Origin: Candidatus Zixiibacteriota bacterium
GTDB taxonomy: Bacteria; Desulfobacterota; Binatia; UBA9968
DNA length: 64,000 bases
Assembly (NCBI GenBank): GCA_035574315.1
Contig: DATLYW010000007.1
Location: forward strand, 1 to 64,000
Direction: 5' to 3'
How positions within the stretch are numbered: position 1 is the stretch's first letter; each line of letters opens with the position of its first letter. Shown here one piece after another: positions 8,689 to 18,182 of the stretch. The translations under genes were made by a program, and so were the position numbers. The notes under the pieces are model-generated. The model was not told the origin of the DNA, searched no databases, and saw only the letters and a list, made by a program, of their open reading frames with translations.

Positions 8689-8717
8689 TTGACAGGCGGC
8701 CCGGTCCGCGATATGCC
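8689..8717 (+). promoter_or_regulatory. internal sigma70-type promoter before the second binding protein
   Basis: TTGACA (8689-8694), 17 bp, TATGCC (8712-8717), about 32 bp before the ATG at 8750. It lies in the 75-bp gap of the operon and may boost binding-protein expression. Confidence 0.45.
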
Positions 8718-8749
8718 CCGATACCCGAGTCCGAACAGGAGGTGGCGCG

Positions 8750-9736
8750 ATGGTTCAAAGGATGATGGCGACAGTCAGTCTTTTCGCTCTCGCGGCTCTG
8801 CTCGCCGTGCCTGCGGAGGCGGGCGCGGCCCAGGCCCGGACCAAGATCCGCTATGCCCTGGGCGACGTGGTCTCGATCGACGAGTTGCCGCTGCTGATCG
8901 CCGCCGAGCGCGCCAAGGCGCGCGGCGTCGACGTGGAGATCACGTCCTTCAAGAACGAAGAGCTCGCGACCCAGGCCGTGATCAACGGTCAGGCCGATGT
9001 CGGCCAGGGAACCCCGTACGCCGCGGTGCAAAAAGCGACGGTTCCGATCCGCTTTTTCTTCCAGCTGAGCGCGCTGCAGTTTTTCCCGGTCGTCAACAAG
9101 GAGAGCTACAAGAGCTGGAAGGACCTCGACGGCCAGGAGATCGCGGTGCACGCGCGCGGCTCGGGGACCGAAGCGATCATGATCCTGATGGCCAAGAACC
9201 ACGGCATCAAGTACAAGAACATCAGCTACGTCCCGGGATCCCAGGTGCGCGCTCTGGCGTTGCTCAAGGGCAACATCAAGGCCACCATTCTCGACGCCCC
9301 TAACAAGAACCTGGTCATGAAGGAGGCGCCGGACAAGTTCATCGTGCTGCCGCTGGGAAACGTCAAGGCGAGCGACGAAGCGCTGTTCGCGACGCGCGCG
9401 TTTCTCGATAAGAACCGCGCCGCGGTCCGGATCTTCCTCGAGGAGCTGATCAAGGTCAATCGCGCGATCAACAAGGACCCGGCCTGGATCGTCGAGGAAC
9501 GGAAGCGCCTGGGGCTTCTGAAGGATCTTCCGGCCAAGCTCGAGGGGGAAATCCTGCCGTTTTACAAGGAAGCGGTGCAGAACGGCGTCTTTCCCGACGA
9601 CGGCGGCGGCGAGAGCGCAGCGAAGAACGACCTCGAATTCTACAGTCTTTCCGGCGCGATCAAGGGCGAGAACCTCAAGGTCGAGGATTTCTGGTATCTC
9701 GCCCCGCTCAAGGAGGCCCTGGCCAGCCTCAAATAG
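8750..9736 (+). CDS. ABC transporter substrate-binding protein, NMT1/THI5-like (second of two)
   Basis: The ATG at 8750 follows AGGAGG. The 328-residue protein has a signal peptide (SLFALAALLAVPAEAGAAQA) and binding-protein motifs such as ITSFKNEELATQAVINGQAD. It differs clearly from the preceding binding protein, so this is not a recent duplication. The two may deliver different ligands to one importer. It is followed by the permease gene after a 94-bp gap. Confidence 0.85.
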   Translation: MVQRMMATVSLFALAALLAVPAEAGAAQARTKIRYALGDVVSIDELPLLIAAERAKARGVDVEITSFKNEELATQAVINGQADVGQGTPYAAVQKATVPIRFFFQLSALQFFPVVNKESYKSWKDLDGQEIAVHARGSGTEAIMILMAKNHGIKYKNISYVPGSQVRALALLKGNIKATILDAPNKNLVMKEAPDKFIVLPLGNVKASDEALFATRAFLDKNRAAVRIFLEELIKVNRAINKDPAWIVEERKRLGLLKDLPAKLEGEILPFYKEAVQNGVFPDDGGGESAAKNDLEFYSLSGAIKGENLKVEDFWYLAPLKEALASLK

Positions 9737-9830
9737 GGCCCGGCCCGCGTACCCTGCGCCCGGTGCGGCTCGTTTGCGGGGCGCGCCGGGCGGCTTCCCG
9801 CAAACGATCGCATCCCGAGGATACTGCCCG

Positions 9831-10601
9831 GTGACGACCGCAAGAGAGAAGGCCACGAACCGGCTCTTCTGGCAGCTGCTCTCTTTCGCCTTCTTCTTCG
9901 GCAGCTGGGAAGTCGCCGGACGGTGGCCGATCAGCTTCGCCTTTGCGCCCTTCAGCAGCACGCTGTGGGCGCTCCTGGAAATGACCGCCGACGGCAGCCT
10001 GCCGAAAGCCTATCTTTCCACGCTGCAGCCCCTCGTGATCGGCATCGCGCTCTGCGGCGCGGGGGGCATCGGCTTCGGTATCGCGATGGGGCTTTCGCGC
10101 TCGGTGGAGTGGCTGGCGCTGCCGGCCTTGATCATCCTGCAGGCCGCGCCGATGGCTGCGATCATTCCGCTGATCACCTTCACCTACGGCATCGGTCTTA
10201 CCTCGAAGGTGCTCGCCGTCGTGGTGCTCGCCGCTCCCGTGGTCGTCATGAATTCCTACAAGGGTATCCGCAATACCAACCCGTCGCTGATCCAGATGTG
10301 CCGCGCCTTTCTGGGAACCCCGCGCCAGGAGCTGGTGAAAATCATCCTGCCGCACGCCGCTGCGCTGATCTTCGCCGGCCTGAGGCTCGGCCTCGCCATG
10401 GGCTTCATCGGCATCGTCATCGCCGAGCTGCTCATCACCCCCACCGGGATCGGCGACCTGATCAGCTATCACAGCTCGGTCGCCGACTACCCGAAGATGT
10501 TCGCCGCGATCGCCTCGATCGTGGCGCTCGCGGCCATTTCGATCTACCTGCTCGAGCGGCTGGAACGAAGGCTCTTTCCGCCGGAAATCCGGGGATCCTG
10601 A
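9831..10601 (+). CDS. ABC transporter permease (SsuC/TauC-like)
   Basis: The GTG at 9831 follows GAGG and gives 256 residues; an in-frame TTG at 9774 would add a poor N-terminus. Five to six membrane segments are visible, and the EAA-type coupling loop lies around CRAFLGTPRQELVKIILP. The pattern is that of BPD_transp_1 permeases of nitrate/sulfonate/taurine importers. Its stop is two bases before the ATPase start, so they are co-translated. Confidence 0.85.
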   Translation: MTTAREKATNRLFWQLLSFAFFFGSWEVAGRWPISFAFAPFSSTLWALLEMTADGSLPKAYLSTLQPLVIGIALCGAGGIGFGIAMGLSRSVEWLALPALIILQAAPMAAIIPLITFTYGIGLTSKVLAVVVLAAPVVVMNSYKGIRNTNPSLIQMCRAFLGTPRQELVKIILPHAAALIFAGLRLGLAMGFIGIVIAELLITPTGIGDLISYHSSVADYPKMFAAIASIVALAAISIYLLERLERRLFPPEIRGS

Positions 10602-10603
10602 GA

Positions 10604-11368
<765 letters not shown>

Positions 11369-11380
11369 CGTCGCCGCGGC

Positions 11381-11420
11381 ACGGCTTGAACGTTTTGAAC
11401 ATTCGACCGCTGTTGCGAGA
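11381..11420. repeat. dispersed GTTCAA/TTGAAC repeat, short remnant
   Basis: GGCTTGAACGTTTTGAAC followed by ATTCGACCGCTGTTGCG matches parts of the longer copies at 44487-44647 and 41482-41668. Confidence 0.5.
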
Positions 11421-11489
11421 TCCCGGCCAGGGTAACAGGATACCAACGTCTGCAGAGCAACGAGCGCACTTGCCGGGCTATTGTTTGTC

Positions 11490-12242
11490 ATGATTCTGTT
11501 CGGCAGAAGGATTCCGTCCGTTTTTTCGCTCCTCCTCTGGTTCGTCGTCTGGGAGCTGGTCGGGCGGGCGAGGTTCTCCGCCATCGTTCCGCCGTTCTCG
11601 GCCGTGGTGGCCGCCGGCTTCACCTTCGTGCCGACCGAGAAATTCGCCGACGCCGCCATCATTTCGCTGCGCTCTTTCTTCCTCGGCATGGGCTCCGCCC
11701 TGCTCGTCGGAGTCCCCGTCGGCATCGTCATGGCGCGGCTGGAGAGCGCCGGAAGGATTCTCGGGACGTGGGTGAACATCTTCGCCAGCGCCCCGATTTC
11801 CGCGATCGTGCCGATCCTGATGGCGGTGCTCGGCATCGGCGAGACCACGGTGGTGGTGACGGTCTTCCTGTTCGCCGTCTTCGTCATCGCCCTCGACACG
11901 CAGGTGGGCGTCCGGCAGGCCGACCGTTCGCTCGTCGAGATGGCGCGCTGCTTCGGCGCCCGGCCCTGGCAGATCTACACCAAGGTCCTGTTGCTCAGCG
12001 CGCTCCCCGAGATGCTCGCGGGATTCCGCCTCGGCGCGATCCGCGGCGTCAAAGGCGTGGTGATCGGCCAGCTTTTGATCTCGATCATCGGAGTCGGCGA
12101 GCTTTTCGAGCTCTATTCCCAGTATTTCCTGATGGAAGAGTTCTGGGCGCTGGTCATCATCGTCTTTCTGTTCGCGTTCGCCGTCTCGGAGGCGATCGCT
12201 TTCATCGAACGGCGGGTCGAGTACTACGCCGGCGCGCGCTGA
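11490..12242 (+). CDS. ABC transporter permease (second)
   Basis: The ATG at 11490 is preferred over a TTG three codons upstream; no strong ribosome site is seen. The 250-residue protein has about six membrane segments and the coupling loop ARCFGARPWQIYTKVLLLSA. It lies 121 bp after the ATPase, the gap holding a fragment of the dispersed repeat. With the first permease it could form a heterodimeric channel, or it may pair with another binding protein. Confidence 0.82.
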   Translation: MILFGRRIPSVFSLLLWFVVWELVGRARFSAIVPPFSAVVAAGFTFVPTEKFADAAIISLRSFFLGMGSALLVGVPVGIVMARLESAGRILGTWVNIFASAPISAIVPILMAVLGIGETTVVVTVFLFAVFVIALDTQVGVRQADRSLVEMARCFGARPWQIYTKVLLLSALPEMLAGFRLGAIRGVKGVVIGQLLISIIGVGELFELYSQYFLMEEFWALVIIVFLFAFAVSEAIAFIERRVEYYAGAR

Positions 12243-12255
12243 CGCCGTCCGGCCG

Positions 12256-13644
12256 TCACGACCGGCCGCTCCAGCCGGGCAGGTAATCCTCGAGCTTGAT
12301 CGAGTCGGCGCCGGGAACCCGGATCTCCTCCGGATAGTTCGCTTTGCGCGTGGCGTCGACGCCCACCTTGGTCACCAGGTGCGATCCCGCCGCCGGGTCG
12401 TAGGAGGCCGGGTCGAGCGGCGAGCCCTTGGCGTGCGTCACCATGAAGATGTCGGTGTCGGCGCGCACGCGGGTCGCGATCGCGTGCAAGACCTCGTCGT
12501 CGCTGAGGATGTCGACGTCCTGGTCGACGACGACGACGTACTTGAGGAACGGGTCGGCGGCGAACGCCGCCATCGCGGCGTTCTTGGGCTCGCCCTCGAT
12601 GATCTTCTCGATGGCGAGATAGCAGATGAACCGGCAGCGTCCCGAAGGGGGCACGTGCACCGCCCGCACCTTGGGCGACGCGAGTTTCACGGTCTTCATG
12701 ATCGTCGTCGAGCGCACGATCCCGGAAAGGAGCAGGTTGTCCGCGTGCCCGACGAAGCTCGACTGGTAGAGCGCGTCGCGCCTCATGGTGATCGCCTTGA
12801 CGCGCACGATCGGATTGTTGCGCTGCGGCCCGTAGGTGCCCGGGTATTCGCCGAACGGCGCTTCGGGCTTGCGCACGCGCGGCGGAATTTCGCATTCGAG
12901 CACGATTTCCGCCCGGGCCGGAACTTCGAGATCGAGCGTGCGGCAGCGGACCAGCTCCACGGGCTCGCCCAGGATGCCGCCGGCTACGGCGAACTCGTCG
13001 GTTTCCAGCGAGGTGAAGGAGAGACAGCCGATGTAGAACGCCGGATGATGGCCGATCGCGACCGCCATCGGCGTCGGGCGGTCGCGCCGCTCGTAGGCCT
13101 GCCAGATGTAGTGCCCGTGGGCGGTTTCCGAAAGCTGCACACCGAGGGTGTCGGGGGAGTGCACCATCAGCCGGTAGATACCGGCGTTGCGCACCCCTGA
13201 GTCGGGGTCGCGCATGATCCCGAAGCCGGCGGTGATATAACGGCCCGCGTCCTTCTCGTGATAGGTGAGGATCGGAAGCCGCGTCACGTCGACCTCGCTT
13301 CCCGTCGACACGATCTCCTGCACCGGCGCCTCGCCGACGATCACCGGCGGCAGCGGAGAATCCTCGCGGGCGGCGTACTCGCGGATGAATTCCGGCAGCG
13401 AAGCGTTCTTGAGGCCGATGGCGCGAAAGAGGCGGCGCGCGTCCGCGTGCACGTTGGTCACCACCGGAAGCGCCGAGCCCCTCACCTTCTCGAAGATCAC
13501 GATCGGAAACTTCCGCTCTTTTTCCAGGCGCGCGAGCACCCCCGTGACCTCGAAGCGCGGATCGACCTCCCGCTGGACGCGCAAGAGCTGCTGCGGCTCC
13601 TCGGCTTCGATCTCTCTCAGGAAATCGCGCAGGTCCTTGGGCAT
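12256..13644 (-). CDS. UbiD family decarboxylase
   Basis: The ATG at 13642-13644 (AAGGGA before it) gives 462 residues, normal for the family. Conserved blocks include YITAGFGIMRDPDSG, the active-site region ECEIPPRVRKPEAPFGEYPG with its arginine and glutamates, and VVVVDQDVDI. UbiD enzymes need prenylated FMN made by UbiX and reversibly (de)carboxylate aromatic or unsaturated acids. No ubiX is in the window. It lies 26 bp after a binding-protein gene in one operon and converges with the ABC operon, consistent with decarboxylation of an imported aromatic acid (inference). Confidence 0.88.
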   Translation of the reverse strand: MPKDLRDFLREIEAEEPQQLLRVQREVDPRFEVTGVLARLEKERKFPIVIFEKVRGSALPVVTNVHADARRLFRAIGLKNASLPEFIREYAAREDSPLPPVIVGEAPVQEIVSTGSEVDVTRLPILTYHEKDAGRYITAGFGIMRDPDSGVRNAGIYRLMVHSPDTLGVQLSETAHGHYIWQAYERRDRPTPMAVAIGHHPAFYIGCLSFTSLETDEFAVAGGILGEPVELVRCRTLDLEVPARAEIVLECEIPPRVRKPEAPFGEYPGTYGPQRNNPIVRVKAITMRRDALYQSSFVGHADNLLLSGIVRSTTIMKTVKLASPKVRAVHVPPSGRCRFICYLAIEKIIEGEPKNAAMAAFAADPFLKYVVVVDQDVDILSDDEVLHAIATRVRADTDIFMVTHAKGSPLDPASYDPAAGSHLVTKVGVDATRKANYPEEIRVPGADSIKLEDYLPGWSGRS

Positions 13645-13670
13645 GAGGGCATCCCTTGCGAGCGCGCCGC

Positions 13671-14669
13671 TCACTTCTTCAAGAAGCTCAGGTCGAGCGC
13701 GTTTTCGACCTTGACGCGCTGCTGCATCCCGTTTCGCGCGAACCACTCGGCCTGATCGGCGAGATTTTCCACCAGCACGCGACCGTTGGGCTCCTGATAG
13801 TGCGGGATCGCGGCGCGGATCGTGTTCGCCGGAACCTTGGTGTACTTCTCGAGGATCGCCGCGATCTCGGGATCCTTGAGGCCGTTCTTGTGAAACAGCG
13901 CCGCCCCTTTGAGATAGGCGTTCATCCAGCGCTGCGCCACCGCCCTTCGCTCCGCGATGAACCTGCCCGAATAGATGATCACGCCGACCTGGACGGGACC
14001 CAGGCCGCGCACCTCGTCCGGCGTACGGAAGCGAACCGCGACGCCGCGCTCCTGAAAGCGCGCCGCCCACGGCTCGACGGCGTAGGCCGCGTCCACGGCC
14101 CTGGTCTCCAGCGCCTTGAGCTGGCTCGGGGCGTTGAGAAAGGTGAGCTCGACGTCGTTGATGGTGAGCCCGACCTCCTCGGCCATCTTGCCGATCAGGT
14201 AGTGCTGGATGTTTCCCTTCGCCAGGAGCGCGATCTTCTTTCCTTTGAGGTCCCGGAAACTCTTGACCTGACCCGAGTCGACGAGATCCTTGCGCACCGT
14301 GAGCAGCGTGAAACCGTGGCCCTCGCGCGCCTGTCCCTTGTCGGCGACGATGCGAAACGGCGCCTGCTGCGCGACCGCGTTGAACAGGCCCGCGCTCGCC
14401 GAACCGACCGAGACCTCCAGCTCGCCCGCGACCAGCGCCGGGACCATCTTGGCCGCCGAAGCGAAGCTCGAGATCTCCGTGACGATGCCCTGCTCCTTGA
14501 AAAATCCCTTCTCGATCGCGATGTAGATCGCCGCGTTGGAGATCGCGGAAAGGTCGCCGAGCTTGACGGTGTCCGTTTGCGCGCGGGCGGGGGAAAGCGG
14601 CCACGCGCCTGCCGTTGCCGCCAGCATCGATCCGATCAGGAACCAAGCACGCCCTGCATTCTTGCGCAT
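13671..14669 (-). CDS. ABC transporter substrate-binding protein, NMT1/THI5-like (third)
   Basis: The ATG at 14667-14669 follows GGAGGGGGC and gives 332 residues with a signal peptide ending near PARAQ. KLGDLSAISNAAIYIAIEKG and DLKGKKIALLAKGN are family motifs. It is transcribed ahead of UbiD and opposite the complete ABC operon, whose permease and ATPase may serve it. A promoter with TTGACA lies at 14745-14773. Confidence 0.85.
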   Translation of the reverse strand: MRKNAGRAWFLIGSMLAATAGAWPLSPARAQTDTVKLGDLSAISNAAIYIAIEKGFFKEQGIVTEISSFASAAKMVPALVAGELEVSVGSASAGLFNAVAQQAPFRIVADKGQAREGHGFTLLTVRKDLVDSGQVKSFRDLKGKKIALLAKGNIQHYLIGKMAEEVGLTINDVELTFLNAPSQLKALETRAVDAAYAVEPWAARFQERGVAVRFRTPDEVRGLGPVQVGVIIYSGRFIAERRAVAQRWMNAYLKGAALFHKNGLKDPEIAAILEKYTKVPANTIRAAIPHYQEPNGRVLVENLADQAEWFARNGMQQRVKVENALDLSFLKK

Positions 14670-14744
14670 CGTCGCCCCCTCCTCTCGAAGCGGAATGGTC
14701 TGAGCGCGTTCTTGCCTTGCCGTGCCGGACGAGACCCCACGGCG

Positions 14745-14773
14745 CATCTAACACGCGCCCGTGACGCTGTCAA
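14745..14773 (-). promoter_or_regulatory. sigma70-type promoter for binding protein and UbiD
   Basis: On the minus strand TTGACA (14768-14773), 17 bp, TAGATG (14745-14750). It stands back-to-back with the plus-strand promoter at 14805-14832, about 31 bp between the two -35 boxes. Confidence 0.55.
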
Positions 14774-14804
14774 CGCGTTCGGCGGGGCTCCTGTCGCGCT
14801 CCGA

Positions 14805-14832
14805 TTGACACGAGCCGCCCGGCCGTCATAAG
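14805..14832 (+). promoter_or_regulatory. sigma70-type promoter for the second amidohydrolase
   Basis: TTGACA (14805-14810), 16 bp, CATAAG (14827-14832), about 30 bp before the ATG at 14862. The shared divergent layout would let one regulator control both directions. Confidence 0.55.
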
Positions 14833-14861
14833 CTCCGTGGCGCTCACGCGAGGAGGTTGGG

Positions 14862-15866
14862 ATGAAGACGATCGATGCCGACGGCCATATTGTCGAAAAG
14901 GATCCGGAGATCCGCAGGTTCCTGCCCGAGCCGTTCTGCCGGCGGGGGCGGCCTCTGCTGCCGTCCGACGGCATGGATACGGGAATGGGCGGCCGTCTCG
15001 GAGGGCTGGAAAACAACGATGTTCCGACGCGGCTGCGCGACATGGACACCGAAGGGATCGACCTCTCCGTGCTCTTTCCGACGAGCAGCTTCGCCGTGAG
15101 CAGCGTCATCGAGCGCGACTACGCGATCGCGTACGCCCGCGCCTACAACGACTTCGTCGCCGACGTCTGCCGCCAGTCGCCCCGGCTCAAGGCGGTCGCC
15201 CTGGTTCCGTTCCAGGACCCGCAAGCCGCGGTCCGGGAAGCCGAGCGCGCGATCACGAAGCTCGGCCTCGCCGGAGTCACGATCGCCACCCAGGGGCTCA
15301 GGGAGCATCTCGGATCGCAAACCTTCTGGCCGATCTACGAGACGCTGGAGCGGCTCGACGTGCCCCTTTGCGTCCACAACCGGCGCCAGGGGCCCGCAGG
15401 AGAGATCCGCTTCGACAGCTTCATCTTCATGCACAGCATCGGGCGCCCGGTGGAGACCTTCATCCAGTTCGCCGGCATGATCTACGGCGGCGTGCCGGAG
15501 CGCTTCCCGAAGCTGCGCGTCGCCTTCCTGGAATGCGGTGCCGGCTGGGTCCTCTACTGGATGGAGCGCCTGGACGAGGAATGGGAGAAGCGGGGCGAGG
15601 TGGAAGCGCCGCTCTGCAGGAAGAAGCCGAGCGATTACGTGAAGAGCGGGAACTGGTTCTTCGCCACGGAGCCCGAGGAGGAAATGCTCCCCTATGTGAT
15701 CGAGCGTATCGGCGACGACAAGATCCTGTTCGCCTCCGATTATCCCCACTGGGACGGGATGTTCCCGCGCGCGGTCGCGACCATCCGCGACCGCAAGGAC
15801 CTCTCGGAACAGACCAAGGCGCGAATTCTCGGCGAGAACGCGAAGCGGTTCTACGGCTGGCCGTAG
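14862..15866 (+). CDS. amidohydrolase_2 family protein
   Basis: This 334-residue protein starts at ATG 14862 after GAGGAGG. It has IDADGHIVE at the N-terminus, LCVHNRR in the middle, FLECGAGWVLYWMERLDEE and the C-terminal FASDYPHWDG, so the metal site looks complete for this subfamily. It is related to, but distinct from, the protein at 6578. Divergent from the binding protein/UbiD operon, it is probably part of the same catabolic set. Confidence 0.85.
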   Translation: MKTIDADGHIVEKDPEIRRFLPEPFCRRGRPLLPSDGMDTGMGGRLGGLENNDVPTRLRDMDTEGIDLSVLFPTSSFAVSSVIERDYAIAYARAYNDFVADVCRQSPRLKAVALVPFQDPQAAVREAERAITKLGLAGVTIATQGLREHLGSQTFWPIYETLERLDVPLCVHNRRQGPAGEIRFDSFIFMHSIGRPVETFIQFAGMIYGGVPERFPKLRVAFLECGAGWVLYWMERLDEEWEKRGEVEAPLCRKKPSDYVKSGNWFFATEPEEEMLPYVIERIGDDKILFASDYPHWDGMFPRAVATIRDRKDLSEQTKARILGENAKRFYGWP

Positions 15867-15906
15867 CCGTTCTCCGGGCTCGTTTCTCTTTCCGGACGGC
15901 GAAAAG

Positions 15907-16095
15907 CTACTGCCTGGAGCGTAAGGCGCGCGATCGGGTGATCGACTGCTCGATTTCGTGCGCCGCTTCCGGGCGCACCCGGCGGACCGCTTGCAGCAGC
16001 GCTTCCGCCTGGTCGGGATCGGGATCCCCGACCACGCAACCGCTTTTCAACCGCCGGTAGACGGCCGAGGACCCGGCAACCTTGCCGATTCTCAC
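15907..16095 (-). CDS. small hypothetical protein coupled to the VOC gene
   Basis: A GTG at 16093-16095 overlaps the TGA stop of the upstream VOC gene (GTGA), a usual sign of translational coupling. The 62-residue product is basic (ends RSRALRSRQ) with a helix around DQAEALLQAVRRV. No domain is recognised. The overlap is the main support; codon composition is unremarkable. Confidence 0.45.
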   Translation of the reverse strand: MRIGKVAGSSAVYRRLKSGCVVGDPDPDQAEALLQAVRRVRPEAAHEIEQSITRSRALRSRQ

Positions 16096-16574
16096 GAAAC
16101 CGCGCGCGGCAGGCCGCTTGCCTGAGCGATGATTTCATCAACGCTCCGATCGAGATCGAGAGGCCGGTTGACGCGCGCGGCGTCGCGGCGCGCCACGAGG
16201 GCGTAAACTTCCAGGCGGTTGCCCTCGGGATCGAGGAAATAGCACGAGACGGTGTTTCCCATGACCTCGTAAGCGTGGCTGACGCAGTGGTCGATCGGAA
16301 CGCCGAGCGCCTTGAAGCGCTCGTAGAAGGCTTTCACGTCGGCCGGAGTTTCCACCTGCCAGGCGACGTGCGCGACGATCTTGGCTTCGCCTTCCCGCCC
16401 CTTGACGAGCGCCAGCTGGTGATCGTCGAGCCGCGGATCGGGGGTCATGAAAACCATGCGGCCCGGGTACGCGCGGTACTCGACGAGACCGAGCACGTCG
16501 CGGTAGAAGGCCGTCATCTTGTCGAGGTCGCGGACGTAGAGCACCACGTGGCTGAGCCTCTGGATCTTCGGCAT
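16092..16574 (-). CDS. VOC/glyoxalase-bleomycin-extradiol family protein
   Basis: The 160-residue protein begins MPKIQRLSHVVLYVRDLD and shows the three metal ligands of extradiol-type VOC enzymes: His in LSHVVLYV, His in VAHVAWQVE and Glu in NRLEVYAL. A single VOC module pair fits type I dioxygenase-like or lyase activity, with the substrate unknown. It is followed by the coupled 62-residue gene and preceded by the ferredoxin-like gene on the same strand. Confidence 0.82.
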   Translation of the reverse strand: MPKIQRLSHVVLYVRDLDKMTAFYRDVLGLVEYRAYPGRMVFMTPDPRLDDHQLALVKGREGEAKIVAHVAWQVETPADVKAFYERFKALGVPIDHCVSHAYEVMGNTVSCYFLDPEGNRLEVYALVARRDAARVNRPLDLDRSVDEIIAQASGLPRAVS

Positions 16575-16617
16575 GGCGAGGCCCTCCGATCTCGCGCCGC
16601 TTCGCGGACGGCGCGGT

Positions 16618-16938
16618 TCAGAACGCTCCCGTATCGAGCAGCGAATAGATGATGTCCTTCAGAGCCGGATCGATGGTGTCGAGGCGGCTGACCGGCGGAC
16701 CGCCGGCCAGGGATTCGAGGATCTCGGCAAGGTCCTCCTGCCGGACGCCCGCGTACCAGGTCTTCTGCGGGTGAATCACGATATTCGGCCCGTGCTCGCA
16801 CGCGCCGAAGCAAAGGTAGGGTCTCACCTCGACATCGAGCGAGCGGGCGGCCACCTCCTCCGCCAGCCGGTTCATGAGCTGTTCCGAGCCCCGGCTCTTG
16901 CAGTCGACGTTCTGGCACACGAAGCATGTCTGTTTCAT
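16618..16938 (-). CDS. thioredoxin-like [2Fe-2S] ferredoxin
   Basis: The ATG at 16936-16938 follows GAGAGG and gives 106 residues. Cysteines 5, 8 and 13 near the N-terminus and 43 and 47 in YLCFGACEHGPN form the pattern of NuoE/Shethna-like [2Fe-2S] proteins. It could pass electrons to a nearby oxygenase or hydrogenase-type enzyme; no obvious partner is adjacent except the VOC protein and the flavin oxidoreductase. Confidence 0.8.
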   Translation of the reverse strand: MKQTCFVCQNVDCKSRGSEQLMNRLAEEVAARSLDVEVRPYLCFGACEHGPNIVIHPQKTWYAGVRQEDLAEILESLAGGPPVSRLDTIDPALKDIIYSLLDTGAF

Positions 16939-17017
16939 CGGCGCGCGCACCTCTCGACCCCAGCTTAGCCCAATCCGAGCCGCCGATACAACAGACGGCG
17001 CGGCCCCGGGCGCCGAT

Positions 17018-17046
17018 TTGACAGCCGCCGGCGAGTTCAATAATCT
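17018..17046 (+). promoter_or_regulatory. sigma70-type promoter for the LLM oxidoreductase
   Basis: TTGACA (17018-17023), 17 bp, TAATCT (17041-17046); near-consensus. The GTG start is at 17111. Confidence 0.6.
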
Positions 17047-17110
17047 GCGCCGCAACGCGCCGCCTCCTGTCCGGTCCGTCGCCGGCGGCCGGTGCGCGGA
17101 GGGAACCGCC

Positions 17111-18097
17111 GTGAAAGTCGGGTTGAGCCCGCTTCAGGGTCAGGAGAGCTTCGAGGAAACGCTCCGCGAGTGCGAGCGCGCGGAAGAGGCGGGCTTCGAT
17201 TCGGTCTGGCTCGGCGAGCACCACAACAATCCCGTGCTGTACCCGGCGCCGCTCCTCGGCCTCGCGGCTCTCGCCGCGCGCACGCGCCGCCTTCGGCTCG
17301 GAACCGGAGTGCTCCTCCTTCCCCTGTATCACCCGCTGGCGGTGGCGGAGGAAGGAGCGCTGGTGGACCGGATCTCCGCCGGCCGCCTGATTCTCGGAGT
17401 CGGCGCGGGCTACGCGCCGGAGGAATTCGCCGCCTTCGGTCTTTCGCTCGCGGAGCGGCGCGGCCGGATGGACGAAGGAGCCATGCTGCTCGGGCGCCTC
17501 TGGACGGAAGAAAAGGTCACCTTTCGCGGCAAGCACTATCGAGTGGAAAACGCGACCGTGACCCCGCGCCCCCTGCAGCGTCCGAGACCGCCGATCTGGT
17601 TCGGAGCCTGGACGGAAGCCGCGCTGCGGCGGGCGGCGCGCTTCGGCGATGCCTGGCTCGCCGGACCCTCGGCGGCGCTGGGCGAGCTTTCGCCGTGCGC
17701 CCGTCTGTACAGGGAGGCATGCGCCGAAAACGGTCGGGGCGCGGGCGAGGTCGCGCTGTTCCGCTACGTGTTCGTGGCCGAGAGCGCCAGCGAGGCGGCC
17801 GCTCTCGCAGGCAAAGGTTTTCTGCGCGCCTTCGAGAGCATGTATTTCCGCTGGCCGCATCCCGTCGTGAAACGTCCCGAGGGGAAGATCGACATCGGCA
17901 GGCTCGCCGAGGACCGGATCGTCATCGGCGACCCGGATACCTGCCTGAGCACGATCCGGCGCTTCGCGCGCGAGCTCGGAGTCGGGCATCTGATCTGCCG
18001 TTTTTCCGTTCCGGGGATTTCCCGGGAAGCCTGCCGCCGCTCACTCGACCTGTTCGCGAGCGAGCTTCTGCCGGCGCTCCACGCGTGCGCGACGTAG
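17111..18097 (+). CDS. LLM class (luciferase-like) flavin-dependent oxidoreductase
   Basis: The GTG at 17111 lies seven bases after GGAGGG and starts VKVGLSPLQGQESFEE, giving 328 residues. WLGEHHNNP, LGTGVLLLPLYHPLAVAEE and LILGVGAGYAPEEF are hallmark blocks of FMN- or F420-dependent luciferase-like monooxygenases. Further upstream codons overlap the promoter and are not used. It may oxidise or hydroxylate a substrate of the surrounding catabolic genes; cofactor and substrate cannot be told. Confidence 0.85.
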   Translation: MKVGLSPLQGQESFEETLRECERAEEAGFDSVWLGEHHNNPVLYPAPLLGLAALAARTRRLRLGTGVLLLPLYHPLAVAEEGALVDRISAGRLILGVGAGYAPEEFAAFGLSLAERRGRMDEGAMLLGRLWTEEKVTFRGKHYRVENATVTPRPLQRPRPPIWFGAWTEAALRRAARFGDAWLAGPSAALGELSPCARLYREACAENGRGAGEVALFRYVFVAESASEAAALAGKGFLRAFESMYFRWPHPVVKRPEGKIDIGRLAEDRIVIGDPDTCLSTIRRFARELGVGHLICRFSVPGISREACRRSLDLFASELLPALHACAT

Positions 18098-18182
18098 CCA
18101 CGATCTCTGCTGTAGAGCAGCCGGACCGCCGTCCCCCCGCAAGAATCTTGGCTCCAGGCCCCGACGAAGCCTCCCCTCAGGG

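Noticed and set aside
6080..9961. Very long minus-strand open frame (1293 codons) opposite the amidohydrolase and binding proteins
   Set aside because: It is the antisense shadow of well-supported plus-strand genes, lacks any domain and is full of Arg, Asp and Gly from GC-rich third positions.
12256..14754. Apparent 832-codon fusion running from upstream of the binding protein into UbiD
   Set aside because: The part above 13644 is a different frame of the binding-protein gene, so the true UbiD start is the ATG at 13644.
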